A stretch of 62,993 nucleotides of DNA from Candidatus Latescibacterota bacterium (GTDB lineage Bacteria; Krumholzibacteriota; Krumholzibacteriia; WVZY01). The notes below the pieces were generated by a model. That model did no database searches. It was not told where the DNA came from and saw only the letters and a program-made list of their open reading frames with translations. A program made the translations under genes and the position numbers. Below, piece by piece: positions 43,884 through 52,603 of this stretch (its first letter is position 1; each line of letters opens with the position of its first letter). The stretch is taken from assembly GCA_011772205.1 (NCBI GenBank), contig WVZY01000017.1:1-62993 (forward strand), in the 5' to 3' direction.

Positions 43884-45992
43884 ATGCCTATGAAGATATC
43901 CAGGGGACGTCCTTATCCGTTAGGGAGCGCATACGACGGAGGAGGCACCAACTTCTCCGTCTTCTCATCGATCGCTCAAAAGGTCGAAGTGTGCTTTTTC
44001 GACGATAACCACAATGAGCGGCGGTTCGAACTCCCCGGACAACACGGATCCGTCTGGCACGGTTACTTCGAATCGATCGCCCCCGGGCAGCGGTATGGTT
44101 TCCGGGTCCACGGTCCGTGGGATCCCGCGGAGGGCCACCTGTGCAATCCACAGAAACTCCTACTCGATCCGTACGGCAAGGCTGTCGATGGGAGTGTGAC
44201 GTGGGACGATTCTCTCTTCCCATTGGATCCCGAAAATCCGGCGTCTCCGGTGAACAACGAAGACACGGCGCCGTTCGTGCCGAAGTCCGTTGTCGTTGAT
44301 ACAGTCTTCGACTGGCAGAATGGGGCGCCCTTGAGAATGCGGCTCGAGGACACGGTCATTTATGAAGTGCACGTCAAGGGCTTCACCATCCGGCATCCCG
44401 AGATACCGCCCGAGCTGCGCGGGACCTATGCGGCGTTGGCCCACCCCGCGTCCATCGAACATCTCATGCGGCTGGGTGTGACCGCGGTGGAACTGCTCCC
44501 TATCCAACAGTTCGTTCATCGGCGTCGCCTCGCCGATCTGGGTCTTCGCAACTACTGGGGTTACGATCCCATTTGTCTATTTGCACCGCACAACGAGTAC
44601 GCCAGCGACCAGAGCCCCGGAGGTGCTGTGAACGAGTTCAAAGAGATGATCCGCTCATTCCATGCGGTGGGAATCGAGGTCATCATGGACGTCGTATTCA
44701 ATCATACCGCGGAGGGAGGGTCAAACGGTCCAATCCTCGGGTTCAAGGGCCTCGACAACAGCACGTACTACCGGCTGAAGCCCGGCAATCGTATCGAGCA
44801 CATCGACTATACCGGTACCCGGAACACGCTGAGAACCGATCACACTCAGGTGCGGCAGTTGATCCTCGATTCCCTTCGCTACTGGGCGACCGAGATGCAA
44901 GTCGACGGCTTCCGGTTCGATCTCGCTCCCGTACTGGCACGCGAGGGGGACGCCATCGATTTCGAGAATGCGTTTTTCACCGCCGTTCGCCGGGATCCGG
45001 CGTTGAGCCGTGTCAAGCTCATCGCCGAGCCGTGGGATCTCAGGGACGATGGCTACCAGCTGGGCCGGTTTCCCGCGGAGTGGTCGGAGTGGAACGACAA
45101 ATACCGCGACGATATCCGGGACTTCTGGGGCGGGCGCGGTGGTGCGGCAGGCCGATTCGCGATGCGTTTTGCCGGGAGCCCGGACATTTTTGCAACGGGA
45201 GAGAAACCGCCACAGGTCAGTGTGAATATGGTTACCTGCCATGACGGATTTACGCTGCATGACCTCGTATCGTACGAGACGAAGCACAACGAGGCTAACG
45301 GCGAGGGAAACAGCGACGGTCACGACGACAACCGCTCGTGGAACTGCGGAGTGGAAGGACCGTCGGACGATGCCGATATCAACGCCCTCCGCGCCCGCCA
45401 GAAACGGAACTTCCTCGCAACGCTGCTCCTCTCGCATGGTGTGCCGATGCTTCTCGGCGGCGATGAACTGGGAAGGACTCAGCGTGGCAACAACAACGCC
45501 TATTGCCAGGACAACGAGATGTCCTGGTTCGACTGGGAAGGCGCCGACCAAGAGCTACTCGAGTTCGTCTCGTTTTTGACGCGTCTTCGGAAGCAACACG
45601 CCATAACCAACCAGAGAGCGTGGCCTCATCCGGGCGGCTCGGGTGCCAAGGAGCCGTTGACTCACGTGTGGTACGACGCGGGCGGCAGCGAAATCCAGAC
45701 GGCGGGCCTGGAGAATTCCGATCCACAACCGCTCCAAGTCCTGATCTCGGCTCGTTTCGAAGAAAAGGCGAACAGCGGCGAAACAACGTCGGTAGACGAT
45801 ATGCTCGTCATGTTCAATCCCACAGAGATCGAAGCCACATTCCAAATCCCCGACTCGAGCCCTTCCGATCCGTGGCACGCAGTGCTGGATACAGCGCCTT
45901 CGGTTCAACCAGGTCCGGTACGAACCGCTCAGGCCGGTGAGATGGTCACATCGATCCCGCATTCACTCATCGTGTGGGTCCGCCGGGCATAA
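43884..45992 (+). CDS. glgX: Glycogen debranching enzyme (GlgX/TreX-type, GH13)
   Basis: A 702-residue isoamylase-type enzyme. N-terminal CBM48 region (PLGSAYDGGGTNFSVFS), then GH13 motifs EVIMDVVFNHTAEG, DGFRFDLAPVLARE (Asp nucleophile), LIAEPWDLRDDGY (Glu acid/base) and NMVTCHDGFTLHDLV (transition-state Asp). GGDELGRTQRGNNNAYCQD is the usual GlgX signature. It removes alpha-1,6 branches. It is the last gene of the operon; ATG at 43884 or 43890. Confidence 0.95.
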   Translation: MPMKISRGRPYPLGSAYDGGGTNFSVFSSIAQKVEVCFFDDNHNERRFELPGQHGSVWHGYFESIAPGQRYGFRVHGPWDPAEGHLCNPQKLLLDPYGKAVDGSVTWDDSLFPLDPENPASPVNNEDTAPFVPKSVVVDTVFDWQNGAPLRMRLEDTVIYEVHVKGFTIRHPEIPPELRGTYAALAHPASIEHLMRLGVTAVELLPIQQFVHRRRLADLGLRNYWGYDPICLFAPHNEYASDQSPGGAVNEFKEMIRSFHAVGIEVIMDVVFNHTAEGGSNGPILGFKGLDNSTYYRLKPGNRIEHIDYTGTRNTLRTDHTQVRQLILDSLRYWATEMQVDGFRFDLAPVLAREGDAIDFENAFFTAVRRDPALSRVKLIAEPWDLRDDGYQLGRFPAEWSEWNDKYRDDIRDFWGGRGGAAGRFAMRFAGSPDIFATGEKPPQVSVNMVTCHDGFTLHDLVSYETKHNEANGEGNSDGHDDNRSWNCGVEGPSDDADINALRARQKRNFLATLLLSHGVPMLLGGDELGRTQRGNNNAYCQDNEMSWFDWEGADQELLEFVSFLTRLRKQHAITNQRAWPHPGGSGAKEPLTHVWYDAGGSEIQTAGLENSDPQPLQVLISARFEEKANSGETTSVDDMLVMFNPTEIEATFQIPDSSPSDPWHAVLDTAPSVQPGPVRTAQAGEMVTSIPHSLIVWVRRA

Positions 45993-46242
45993 GCGCACCG
46001 TAACCTTGAGGATCCTCCCCATCGACACCATCAGCTAAGGACATCTTGTTTTGGGAAATCCAGAACAAACCCGCTAAAGATTCTTCACCAACATTTCCCT
46101 GGAACATCGTTTGACTCCCCGCGTATAGTTGCCGTATCCCCTGGCTGTCATACGAATCTCATGAAATCTCTCAATCATACGATTCCAAACGATCTCATGC
46201 GCAAGGTGACATGAGCAGCGTCCATCCAAAGGAGGTCCGTCG

Positions 46243-48768
46243 ATGAACCGGTCCTTGTGGCTCGGCCTTTTGGTGACCGTCCTCATTATATGCGGTGCCG
46301 GATACCAGAACCCAGCGAGTGCGGATGATCTGATCCCCTCTTATTATTCTCACCTCGATTTCAACCTCACGAGCCCCGGCGCTCGGGCCACAAGCGTGGG
46401 CGCATTTGCCAACCCGGCCGTGTACCGCATGCTTCCCGATGGAGAAATCCAGTTTTACTGGTCGGATGAGGCAGCGACGCTTCGTTCCATTCCCAAGTGG
46501 GGGCTCTTCCTCGGTGCACCTCATCTCGGATTCGGCACCATCCATACGAGATTCACCCATCCGCTCACCGGCGGCCCGGCGAGCGTCACCGATTACCGCC
46601 TGGCCCTTGCCCTTGGAAACAAGAGCAGCTCCGTTGGCCTGGGCTTCGGCTGGTCCGGAGGAGATGAGGATCTCGCCGGCAGGTCCCGCATCATCCAGAC
46701 GGGGGCCATTCGCCGGTTCGGGCGGTATGCATCGCTCGGGCTCGTGGGCGCCTTTTCGACGCAAACCGATGCGCGCTCAGGCCTCGTCGATGTGGCGGTC
46801 CGGCCTTTGGGAGACCTGCATGTCACCGTGTTTGCCGATGCCGAATTTCAAAATGGCATCCGGTTCGAGGACTCCCCGTGGAGCGTGGGCGCGATGGTGG
46901 AACCGCTGCCCGGTCTCCAGATCACGGGTCGGTATTTCGAAGACGAAAGCTATGCGATCTCGGTTGGGTTTAGCTTTGGACGCCTGAGTGCCTCCGCCTC
47001 TCCGCGGATCGACAAGAATGGCGATCTCGACAGGACGCTTTATGGTATCCGGATCGGTTATCGAGAGCCGAACATCTACAACGCTTATCTCGCAAAGGAT
47101 CGGTCATATCTCCACCTCCAGCTCACAGGCAGCGTCAAGCACCGGAAATACCGGTTCTTCGACGAGGAAACCCACACTTTGAGCAGCATCCTCGCGGCAC
47201 TCGACGCGGCAAGAGAGGATCCCCGGGTCAAAGGTGTAGCGCTAAACCTCTCCGGTGCGATGATCTCCAAGGGCAAAGCGTGGGAGATCAGAGACAAGCT
47301 CAAGGAACTGAAAAAGGAGGGCAAACGCGTTGTCGTTTATGTCGACGAAGTGGGAATGACGCACTACCACATCGCTTCCGTGGCCGATAAAATCGTAATG
47401 GACCCTCTCGGCACGATGATCCTTCCCGGGTACGTGATGGGACGTACGTTCCTCGTCAACCTTCTCGAAAAGCTCGGACTGGGCGTGGACGAGTGGCGGT
47501 TTTTCAAGTACAAGTCCGCTTTTGAGGTACTCTCGCGCGATAAGATGTCCGAACCGGAAAGGGAGCAGCGTCTCGCGCTAATCGAAGGCTACTACGATGA
47601 GATCAAAAAAAGTGCGATGGCGGAACGTGGCGTCAGCGCACAGGAGTTCGACCGGTGGATCAACGAAGAGGGAATATTCTTAGCCGATAAAGCGCTTTCC
47701 GAAGGTCTGGTGGATGAGATCGGTCGCTGGGAAGATGTGAAAGACGTCGTCGAAGAACTCGAAGGATCGAAAAAGCGCTACATATCTCCCTCGAAGCTCG
47801 AGCGCTTCGCGATTCCATCGACGCTTTGGGGGGAGAATTCACAGATAGCGCTCGTCTATGGATTGGGTGTATGCGCGATGGATGAAGGAATCCGTGCCCG
47901 CTCGCTCGGTAAAATTTTCGATCGCGTCAAGAAGGACCGGCGCGTAAAAGCCGTGGTGTTCCGCGTCGATTCGCCGGGCGGGGACGCGCTGGCTTCGGAT
48001 ATCGTGGCGGAAGCGCTGCGGAAATGCGCGGAGAAAAAACCCGTCATTGTGAGCCAGGGCGATGTTGCCGGCTCCGGCGGGTACTGGATTTCGATGTATG
48101 GGACGGAGATCCTCGCCCTTCCCACAACGATCACCGGTTCGATCGGCGTGATCGGCGGGTGGGTCTGGAACGATGGGATCGGTGAGAAGCTCGGCCTTAC
48201 TTCGGATCACGTAAAAGTCGGGAAGCATGCCGATCTCGGGTTTGGCATAGTGGTGCCGCTGCTCGGCGTGGGCATCCCCGACCGGAACCTCACCGAAGAG
48301 GAGCGCGACAAAGCGAAACGCCTGCTGCTCGATCTATACGATGATTTTCTTGACAAAGTGGCGAAGGGGAGAAAAATGGACAGGGAACAGGTGCATGAGA
48401 TCGGCCAGGGCCGTGTATGGACGGGTGCTGCGGGAAAGGCAAACGGTCTGGTTGACCGCATCGGGGGGCTCGATCTCGCCGTTCGCCTTGCAAAAGAGGC
48501 AGCCGGTATAAAACCGGATGATATCGTGGATGTGGTCGAGTATCCGAAGGCGCCCCTTATCAATCTGAGTTTTCTAAAGCCGCGCCGGTTGCTTCCGTTC
48601 GGCGGTTCTTCGAGCGAAAAAGAACTGTTGCCGGGAAATCCGGACGAGGACTATGCTGACAACTACGAATGGCTGTACCTTCAAGCGCTGGCCCGCAGCA
48701 AGGGCCGCCCTCTTTATATGGTGCCGCCGGAGTTGTTGCCCCGCGAGGCAGGTTTGATGCGAAAATAA
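46243..48768 (+). CDS. Beta-barrel / signal peptide peptidase SppA fusion (S49)
   Basis: An 841-residue exported protein. Signal peptide (about 1-27), then about 260 residues of outer-membrane barrel-like sequence (alternating Gly/aromatic strands, with a GAFANPAVYRM motif as in FadL/PorV-type barrels), then a duplicated S49 domain (about 285-760). Catalytic residues by comparison with E. coli SppA: Lys424 (YKSAFEVLSRDKMSE) and Ser611 (GSGGYWIS); SPGGDALASD and TGSIGVIGG are also present. An excellent AAAGGAGG ribosome-binding site precedes the ATG. SppA is usually inner-membrane; the barrel suggests an outer-membrane-linked protease. A strong terminator follows about 80 bases on. Confidence 0.87.
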   Translation: MNRSLWLGLLVTVLIICGAGYQNPASADDLIPSYYSHLDFNLTSPGARATSVGAFANPAVYRMLPDGEIQFYWSDEAATLRSIPKWGLFLGAPHLGFGTIHTRFTHPLTGGPASVTDYRLALALGNKSSSVGLGFGWSGGDEDLAGRSRIIQTGAIRRFGRYASLGLVGAFSTQTDARSGLVDVAVRPLGDLHVTVFADAEFQNGIRFEDSPWSVGAMVEPLPGLQITGRYFEDESYAISVGFSFGRLSASASPRIDKNGDLDRTLYGIRIGYREPNIYNAYLAKDRSYLHLQLTGSVKHRKYRFFDEETHTLSSILAALDAAREDPRVKGVALNLSGAMISKGKAWEIRDKLKELKKEGKRVVVYVDEVGMTHYHIASVADKIVMDPLGTMILPGYVMGRTFLVNLLEKLGLGVDEWRFFKYKSAFEVLSRDKMSEPEREQRLALIEGYYDEIKKSAMAERGVSAQEFDRWINEEGIFLADKALSEGLVDEIGRWEDVKDVVEELEGSKKRYISPSKLERFAIPSTLWGENSQIALVYGLGVCAMDEGIRARSLGKIFDRVKKDRRVKAVVFRVDSPGGDALASDIVAEALRKCAEKKPVIVSQGDVAGSGGYWISMYGTEILALPTTITGSIGVIGGWVWNDGIGEKLGLTSDHVKVGKHADLGFGIVVPLLGVGIPDRNLTEEERDKAKRLLLDLYDDFLDKVAKGRKMDREQVHEIGQGRVWTGAAGKANGLVDRIGGLDLAVRLAKEAAGIKPDDIVDVVEYPKAPLINLSFLKPRRLLPFGGSSSEKELLPGNPDEDYADNYEWLYLQALARSKGRPLYMVPPELLPREAGLMRK

Positions 48769-49192
48769 ACTGAGAGCAGGGAGGATGTGTGCGGCCGTTT
48801 CCAACGCTCGCACCACGCTCATCGATCACTCGAGGCGTTCGGAAACGATGGACGCCCGCGCGTGAGAGGCCCCGCGCGGGCGTTTTGCTTTTGTGCTCGA
48901 AGCCTCAGGATCGCACCCGATACAGGAGGTGCTGCCGGAGCTGTCCAATAGGCGATTCCCCGCCTTGCATATCGGAACGATACCGCCCGCCGGCCGGCAG
49001 GACCCACCGCCGGACTCGCTCATTCCGAAATCGGCATCTCCTTTATCACTAATAGATTAAGCCGATAATGCAGGACGCCAGGTCGATCGGCCTGCTAATT
49101 GCATCGCTCGGCATCGATTCGTACATCCATTCAATTAGAGGAATTGCTGGAGTTTCATTGCAATGAACGGCTCGCCTAAGGGAGGTACCTCT
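48769..49192. other. Intergenic region with terminator
   Basis: About 420 bases: an intrinsic terminator at 48852-48886 (see separate entry), then sequence without a supported gene. AAGGGAGG at 49179-49186 is the ribosome-binding site of the following gene. No promoter could be fixed. Confidence 0.5.
48852..48886 (+). terminator. Intrinsic terminator after the SppA-type gene
   Basis: An 11-bp perfect stem (ACGCCCGCGCG, 48852-48862, with CGCGCGGGCGT, 48873-48883), a ten-base loop and TTTTGCTTTT following. It ends about 85-120 bases after the stop codon of the upstream gene. Confidence 0.85.
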
Positions 49193-49741
49193 ATGAAGCG
49201 TACAGCTGCTATCGTTCTCGCTATTTCACTCGTTGGTCTTTGGATCGCGTCGGCCGGCGCCCAAGGCAATGTGATGCTCTACTTCGATCCGTGGGGCTCT
49301 GTCGGAAGCAAAGATTGCCCGCCGATTCCAAGTATGATCGACTCCGCGTACGTTTACGCAAAGAATTTCGACATGTGGTTGAGTGCGGTCGAGTACAAGG
49401 TCGATTATCCCCCGCAGATGATCTGGCTCTCTGAAGTCCCTACGTCGGACCTCACCATCGGAAATACACGTGACGGCATCGCACAAGCATGGCAGTATCC
49501 GCAAAATGCGTTCACTTCGCTGAAGCTTGTGAAAATAGTATTTGCATGGAATTGCACCACGTGCGGCACACAGGACATTCCCATTCTCGTCAATGTGAAT
49601 CCGCACACAGGTGGGCTGACAGCCATACGGTGGCCTGACAATGCTATAATACCAGGAGTCGGAATGGTGTCGCTCATCTGCGCAACCGTGTCGACGGATG
49701 TGACGAGCTGGGGGAAAATCAAAGCTCTCTATAACCAATAA
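49193..49741 (+). CDS. Small secreted protein, function unknown
   Basis: A 182-residue protein starting MKRTAAIVLAISLVGLWIAS with AAGGGAGG seven bases upstream; the signal peptide ends near SAGAQ. The mature part has a beta-sandwich look, with a Cys pair region (NCTTCG) and motifs common in short secreted proteins of FCB bacteria (GNVMLYFDPWGSVGSKDC, VNVNPHTGGL). No sorting domain and no known family. A terminator follows directly (49788-49826), so it is probably a single-gene unit. Confidence 0.75.
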   Translation: MKRTAAIVLAISLVGLWIASAGAQGNVMLYFDPWGSVGSKDCPPIPSMIDSAYVYAKNFDMWLSAVEYKVDYPPQMIWLSEVPTSDLTIGNTRDGIAQAWQYPQNAFTSLKLVKIVFAWNCTTCGTQDIPILVNVNPHTGGLTAIRWPDNAIIPGVGMVSLICATVSTDVTSWGKIKALYNQ

Positions 49742-49787
49742 AAGATACGAGGCTGCGGCCACAAGGGAGGGCAAACCCAACCCTCGA

Positions 49788-49826
49788 GCGCCTTGCCGCT
49801 CTGACCGGGCGACAAGGCGCTTTTTT
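49788..49826 (+). terminator. Intrinsic terminator
   Basis: GCGCCTTG (49788-49795) pairs perfectly with CAAGGCGC (49813-49820) across a 17-base loop, followed by TTTTTTC. Confidence 0.85.
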
Positions 49827-49949
49827 CTTCTCTATTGGACGATTCTTTGCATTTGATTTTAAAAGCAATATTTGTTGACAATTTTTTTGCCTCTGAGGAA
49901 ACTCACCCAAAATGCACGTGACTCTACTGGCCTAACGAAAGGAGTTGGC

Positions 49950-50735
49950 GTGAAACGTTCTCTGTGGCTATTAAGCTGCTTGCTACTTGTTTTTGTGTTT
50001 GTAGGCTGCGGCGGTGAAGACGGCCCGCAAGGAGTAACAGGACCATCCGGAAATCCCGGATCTCCGCGGCCGATCAAGCTGCTTCTTGCCGGTGCAGAAA
50101 GCGGTGCCCCAGCTGTGCTGGAGCAAACGGCCCTGCGCTGCATATCATCGGGAGTGTTCCCCATCGGAACCGAGGTGAATTACATCGACATCACGAACGC
50201 GGTACCTGCTTTGAGTACGCTTCAGCAGTATGATGTGGTTGCCTGTTGGGGAAACTGGGTGTTTACTGCTGATCCAGTTGATATAGGCAATGTGATGGCG
50301 GATTACGTCGATGCAGGCGGTGGTGTCGTTATTTCAACGTATTCATTTAATACGATGTATCAGATCGAAGGGCGGATTATGACACAAGGGTATAGTCCAT
50401 TTGGCAACGGACAGACTGGGATCACGCCTAGCGGAACGATCGATGTCAGCTCGCTTGCCCTTCCTCTGCATCCGATCTTCAACGGAGTTGACGTCGCCAA
50501 TTTGACCTATTGGCAAAATCCTAACTACACCAATCCCCCCCTCACTACGGGAGCGGAGTTGTTGGCGACGGATGAGCTTGGGAACAATCTTATTGCGATC
50601 AATGCAAACGAAGATGTCGTTGGTATCGTGATGTATGTGCCTTATCAGTTCTGGAATGGCATGACGTCATACCCAGAGTCGATGCAGCTCTTCGCAAACG
50701 CGTGCTTGATCGCAGGAGGAGCAGTGGGACAGTAA
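49950..50735 (+). CDS. Lipoprotein with collagen-like linker, first of three tandem paralogues
   Basis: A 261-residue lipoprotein. GTG start at 49950 (AAAGGAG eight bases upstream); lipobox FVGC with Cys20. A short Gly-x-y linker (GPQGVTGPSGNPGSP, about 25-39) leads to a Rossmann-like domain: PIKLLLAGAESG, YDVVACWGNWVF, DYVDAGGGVVISTYSF, LIAINANEDVVGIV. This looks like a class I glutamine amidotransferase-like (ThuA/GATase) fold without obvious catalytic Cys-His. Two close paralogues follow. The first copy is the most divergent. Confidence 0.8.
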   Translation: MKRSLWLLSCLLLVFVFVGCGGEDGPQGVTGPSGNPGSPRPIKLLLAGAESGAPAVLEQTALRCISSGVFPIGTEVNYIDITNAVPALSTLQQYDVVACWGNWVFTADPVDIGNVMADYVDAGGGVVISTYSFNTMYQIEGRIMTQGYSPFGNGQTGITPSGTIDVSSLALPLHPIFNGVDVANLTYWQNPNYTNPPLTTGAELLATDELGNNLIAINANEDVVGIVMYVPYQFWNGMTSYPESMQLFANACLIAGGAVGQ

Positions 50736-50790
50736 GAAATATTCAGTCAACGCGAGCCTGAATTCTTTTCATTGCGTGAAAGGAGATGGC

Positions 50791-51573
50791 GTGAAACGAT
50801 ACAGAACATATTTGTTTTATAGTCTTCTAATCGTACTTTTTCTCGTGGGGTGCGGTGAAGACGGACCTGCAGGGCCAGCCGGTCCTGCAGGCGGTTCCGG
50901 AAATCCGCAGCCGATCAAGTTGTTGCTTCTTGGCTCTGAGGGCAGCGTATCCCGTTTGTCGAACACGGCGCTCGAAGTTATTGCGAGCGGCGTGCTTCCC
51001 ATCGGGTCCGAAGTGCATTATATCCAGGCAACGGATTCGGTGCCTCCCCTGAGTGTGCTACGGCAGTATGATGCGGTGCTCGTTTGGAGCAATTCGGCAT
51101 TCTCGGATAGCGCGGCAACTGGAAACGTGCTGGCAAATTATGTCGATGCCGGAGGTGGTGTGGTCATTTCGACCTACTCCTTCAAGACAGACGCGCCCGA
51201 TGCACATTTAGCAGGCAGAATCATGACGCCGGGTTATTCCCCATTCGCGAATGTGAGCGTGGAGACGCCTCACAGCGGGGTGCTAGATGTAAACTCTCTC
51301 GATGTTCCGCTCCATCCCATTTTCAATGGAACGGATGTGCATAACTTCACCTATTGGTGGAATTTGAATTATTCCAATCCTCCTCTTACGGCGGGGGCGG
51401 ATTTGCTTGCAAAGGATACGATTGGAAACAACCTCGTTGCAATCAATGCAAACGAAAATGTCATCGGCATCACCATCTACCCGCCGAGACATTTCGAGGA
51501 TCCGGCTTACCAAAATGTACGCCAGCTGTACGGAAACGCCTGCATGATCGTGGCAAATGCGGTGGCGTTCTAG
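50791..51573 (+). CDS. Lipoprotein paralogue, second tandem copy
   Basis: A 260-residue lipoprotein, GTG start, AAAGGAG upstream, lipobox LVGC (Cys21) and linker GEDGPAGPAGPAGGSGNPQP. It shares most of its sequence with the following copy, including a long run from PIKLLLLGSEG to the end. The GATase-like domain (VDAGGGVVISTYSFKTD) is shared with copy one. Surface exposure is likely, function unknown. Confidence 0.82.
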   Translation: MKRYRTYLFYSLLIVLFLVGCGEDGPAGPAGPAGGSGNPQPIKLLLLGSEGSVSRLSNTALEVIASGVLPIGSEVHYIQATDSVPPLSVLRQYDAVLVWSNSAFSDSAATGNVLANYVDAGGGVVISTYSFKTDAPDAHLAGRIMTPGYSPFANVSVETPHSGVLDVNSLDVPLHPIFNGTDVHNFTYWWNLNYSNPPLTAGADLLAKDTIGNNLVAINANENVIGITIYPPRHFEDPAYQNVRQLYGNACMIVANAVAF

Positions 51574-51634
51574 CTGGAGCTGAAACATTTTCGAATCGCG
51601 GCGGAGAGCAATTCCTCACGCGAAAGGAGATGGA

Positions 51635-52420
51635 GTGAAACGATACAGAACATATTTATTTTATAGTCTTCTAACCGTACTTTTTCTCGTGGGGTGCGGT
51701 GAAGACGGACCTGCAGGGCCAGCCGGCCCCGCCGGAGGTTCCGGAAATCCACAACCGATCAAGTTGCTGCTCCTTGGCGCTGAGGGCAGCGAGCCCCGCT
51801 TGGAGAACATGGCGCTCGAAGTGATCGCAAGCGGCGTCCTTCCCATTGGATCCGAAGTGCATTATATCCAGGCAACAGACTCAGTGCCTCCGCTGAGTGT
51901 GCTCAACCAATATGATGCGGTGCTCGTGTGGAGCAATTCAGCATTCTCGGATAGCACAGCAACGGGAGATGTGCTGGCAAATTATGTTGATGCCGGAGGA
52001 GGCGTTGTCATTTCGACGTACTCCTTCAAGACGGACGTGCCCGATGCACATTTGGCAGGCAGGATCATGACGCAAGGTTACTCCCCATTCGCGAATGTGA
52101 GCGTGGAGACGCCTCACAGCGGGATACTCGACGTGAACTCTCTCGACGTTCCGCTCCATCCCATTTTCAATGGAACGGATGTGCATAACTTTAACTATTG
52201 GTGGAATTCGAATTATTCCAATCCTCCTCTTAGATCAGGGGCGGATTTGCTAGCGACGGATACGATTGGTAACAACCTTATTGCGATCAATGCAAACGAA
52301 AATGTGATCGGCATCACCATCTTCCCGCCGAGACATTTCGAGGATCCGGCTTACCTGAACGTAAGGCAGCTGTACGGAAACGCCTGCCTGGTTGTGGCTG
52401 ATGCGGTTCCGTCTCCCTAA
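51635..52420 (+). CDS. Lipoprotein paralogue, third tandem copy
   Basis: A 261-residue lipoprotein nearly identical to the preceding copy in the signal sequence, collagen-like linker and domain, differing by scattered substitutions (for example ...LNQYDAVLVW for ...LRQYDAVLVW). GTG start after AAAGGAG. The strong nucleotide identity from about 20 bases before each start indicates recent duplication. A terminator follows the stop. Confidence 0.82.
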   Translation: MKRYRTYLFYSLLTVLFLVGCGEDGPAGPAGPAGGSGNPQPIKLLLLGAEGSEPRLENMALEVIASGVLPIGSEVHYIQATDSVPPLSVLNQYDAVLVWSNSAFSDSTATGDVLANYVDAGGGVVISTYSFKTDVPDAHLAGRIMTQGYSPFANVSVETPHSGILDVNSLDVPLHPIFNGTDVHNFNYWWNSNYSNPPLRSGADLLATDTIGNNLIAINANENVIGITIFPPRHFEDPAYLNVRQLYGNACLVVADAVPSP

Positions 52421-52450
52421 AGAACCCCGCGGGTCGATTCATAGAAACGA

Positions 52451-52475
52451 GGGCGCCTGTTTAGGCGCCCTTTTT
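52451..52475 (+). terminator. Intrinsic terminator of the lipoprotein cluster
   Basis: GGGCGCC (52451-52457), loop TGTTTA, GGCGCCC (52464-52470), then TTTTT. The same GGCGCC-type hairpin appears at 55544-55566. Confidence 0.88.
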
Positions 52476-52531
52476 CTATAAGAACTGCAAACAGTTATAT
52501 CGCCAGCATCGCGCTAAGTCAATAATATTGC

Positions 52532-52560
52532 TTTACTTTCAGATGCTCTTCTGGTATAAT
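52532..52560 (+). promoter_or_regulatory. Predicted promoter of the Asp-box protein gene
   Basis: TTTACT (52532-52537, 4/6 to TTGACA), a 17-base spacer, and perfect TATAAT (52555-52560). Start of transcription would be near 52567, leaving a leader of about 37 bases containing AAGGAGG. Confidence 0.7.
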
Positions 52561-52603
52561 GATTTTTTAGCGCCCACCATAACGCGATCAAGGAGGAAGG
52601 CAC

